Assembly: GCA_027943245.1 (NCBI GenBank)
Contig: JANDJZ010001768.1
Coordinates: 1 to 15,216, forward strand
Direction of reading: 5' to 3'
DNA length: 15,216 bases
DNA from: Acanthamoeba sp. SK_2022b
Lineage: Eukaryota; Discosea; Longamoebia; Acanthamoebidae
Shown: positions 14,149-15,216 of the stretch, piece by piece
How the letters are laid out: each line of letters opens with the position of its first letter
Numbering within the stretch: the stretch's first letter is position 1
Made by a program: the position numbers and the translations under genes
The notes under the pieces: generated by a model
Databases searched by the model: none
What the model saw: only the letters and a program-made list of their open reading frames with translations
Told to the model about the DNA's origin: nothing

Positions 14149-15216
14149 TGTCGCATCCCGGACGATTGCATAGACTCTAAACGCTATCCACTCTTCATGG
14201 CCCGAGCCGTTCTAAAGGAGTTGATAGAGTCCTTGCAATCCACCCAGGGAGTGAAGCCATGTTGATAGCCCTGCACAAGAACGCCCGCACCACGCCCGCC
14301 GTGCGTGCCGAGATCGCAGCCAGCGATGAACCAGCCAGCATCCTGGCCCAGCGCTTTGGGATCACTGAGCAGACGGTCTACAAGTGGAAGAAGCGCGATG
14401 TCTTTGCAGACCGCTCGCACACGGCCCATCGCCTGCAGACGGTGCTCACGCCTGCGCAAGAGACCGTGGTGGTTCACTTGCGCCGTACCTTGCTGCTACC
14501 TTTGGATGACCTGCTGGCCGTGACACGGGAGTTCATCTGTCCCCATGTCTCGCGCTCCGGGCTGGACAGGTGCTTGCGCCGCCATGGAGCGGGCAACCTC
14601 AACGCCCTCAAGCCCCAGGAGCCTGCGGTAGCCCACAAGGCCTTCAAGAGCTACGAGCCAGGCTACGTGCACATGGACGTGAAGTACCTGCCCCAGATGC
14701 AGGATGAGAGCAGCCGGCGCTACCTATTCGTGGCCATCGACAGGGCCACGCGTTGGGTGTTTGTGCAGCTCAAGTCCAACAAGACCGCCGCCAGTGCACA
14801 GGCCTTCCTCAAGGCGTTGCACAAGGCCTGTCCGATCAGGATCAACAAGCTGTTGACCGACAACGGCAAAGAGTTCACGGACCGTCTGTTTGCCAGCAAG
14901 GAACGCGAACCCAGCGGCAACCATGAATTCGATCAACTGTGCCGGGAGTTGGGCATAGAGCACCGATTGACCAAGCCCAGGACGCCCAGAACCAACGGCA
15001 TGGTGGAGCGGTTCAATGGACGCATTGCGGACGTTCTGAAGACCCACCGGTTCAACAGCCGCGAGGACATGGAGGAGACCTTGCTGCGCTATGTGGCCTT
15101 GTACAACCACCAGTTGCCGCAGTCAGCGCTCAAGAGCAGTACGCCGATGCAGGCCATGAAAGATTGGTACCAGACCCACCCGCACCTGTTTCACAAGCGA
15201 CCATATGATCGTACGG
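14149..15216 (+). mobile_element. IS481-family insertion sequence, right part beyond the window
   Basis: The transposase at 14259 onward defines the element. The left end is placed at 14149 because TGTCGCATCCCGG starts directly after the IS3 right end and begins TGT, as IS481-family ends commonly do. The matching right inverted repeat is outside the window, so the exact left boundary is inference. Confidence 0.7.
14259..15216 (+). CDS. IS481-family transposase, C-terminal end beyond the window
   Basis: 319 codons are open to the window edge, and the protein is probably nearly complete. AGGGAG lies about 7 bases before the ATG. An N-terminal helix-turn-helix (SILAQRFGITEQTVYKWKKR, about 27-46) is followed by a second DNA-binding segment and an rve integrase core. 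The core has Asp140 (VHMDVKYLP), Asp201 (LLTDNGKEF) and Glu250 (NGMVERFNGRI), the intact DDE set. The C-terminal ALYNHQLPQSALKSSTPMQAM is typical of IS481 transposases. No frameshift or internal stop was seen. Confidence 0.93.
   Translation, partial: MLIALHKNARTTPAVRAEIAASDEPASILAQRFGITEQTVYKWKKRDVFADRSHTAHRLQTVLTPAQETVVVHLRRTLLLPLDDLLAVTREFICPHVSRSGLDRCLRRHGAGNLNALKPQEPAVAHKAFKSYEPGYVHMDVKYLPQMQDESSRRYLFVAIDRATRWVFVQLKSNKTAASAQAFLKALHKACPIRINKLLTDNGKEFTDRLFASKEREPSGNHEFDQLCRELGIEHRLTKPRTPRTNGMVERFNGRIADVLKTHRFNSREDMEETLLRYVALYNHQLPQSALKSSTPMQAMKDWYQTHPHLFHKRPYDRT

Overview
This is high-GC DNA with betaproteobacterial character. I infer Comamonadaceae (a Delftia, Comamonas or Acidovorax relative) from two Bug/TctC-type periplasmic binding proteins, the IclR and LysR regulators beside catabolic genes, the codon bias, and the IS3-like and IS481-like insertion sequences. 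That placement is an inference from content, not from a marker gene. No rRNA, tRNA, CRISPR array or phage gene was seen.

Layout. (1) 1-2547, minus strand: a Bug binding protein, a crotonase-fold enoyl-CoA hydratase/isomerase, and an NDP-forming acyl-CoA synthetase cut off by the window edge. They form one tight operon that reads as uptake, CoA activation and processing of an organic acid. A divergent IclR-type regulator (2822-3610) shares a control region with two palindromes 20 bp apart. (2) 3726-5634, plus strand: an alpha/beta-hydrolase-fold protein that has Ala where the catalytic Ser belongs, then a second Bug protein. Convergent to it is a LysR regulator (5664-6563, minus), divergent from a short-chain dehydrogenase (6682-7479, plus). 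An 18-bp motif occurs upstream of the hydrolase and again between lysR and the dehydrogenase, so one LysR regulon is likely. (3) 7575-12793: an AcoR-like sigma-54 activator (minus) is divergent from a 600-residue NTF2-like/flavin monooxygenase fusion and a 2,3-butanediol-dehydrogenase-type alcohol dehydrogenase (plus). The region between them carries twin palindromes, a perfect IHF consensus and a GG-N10-GC sigma-54 promoter in the textbook order. (4) 12864-15216: an IS3-family element with a frameshift-type orfA/orfB pair abuts an IS481-family element that runs off the window.

The three metabolic modules each have their own regulator (IclR, LysR, sigma-54/AcoR). They appear to be accessory catabolic units next to an insertion-sequence cluster. 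None of the substrates can be named from sequence alone. The strongest leads are the complete sigma-54 control region driving the monooxygenase/dehydrogenase pair, the nucleophile-less hydrolase, and the GTWTGG replacement of the GAFTGA loop in the activator.
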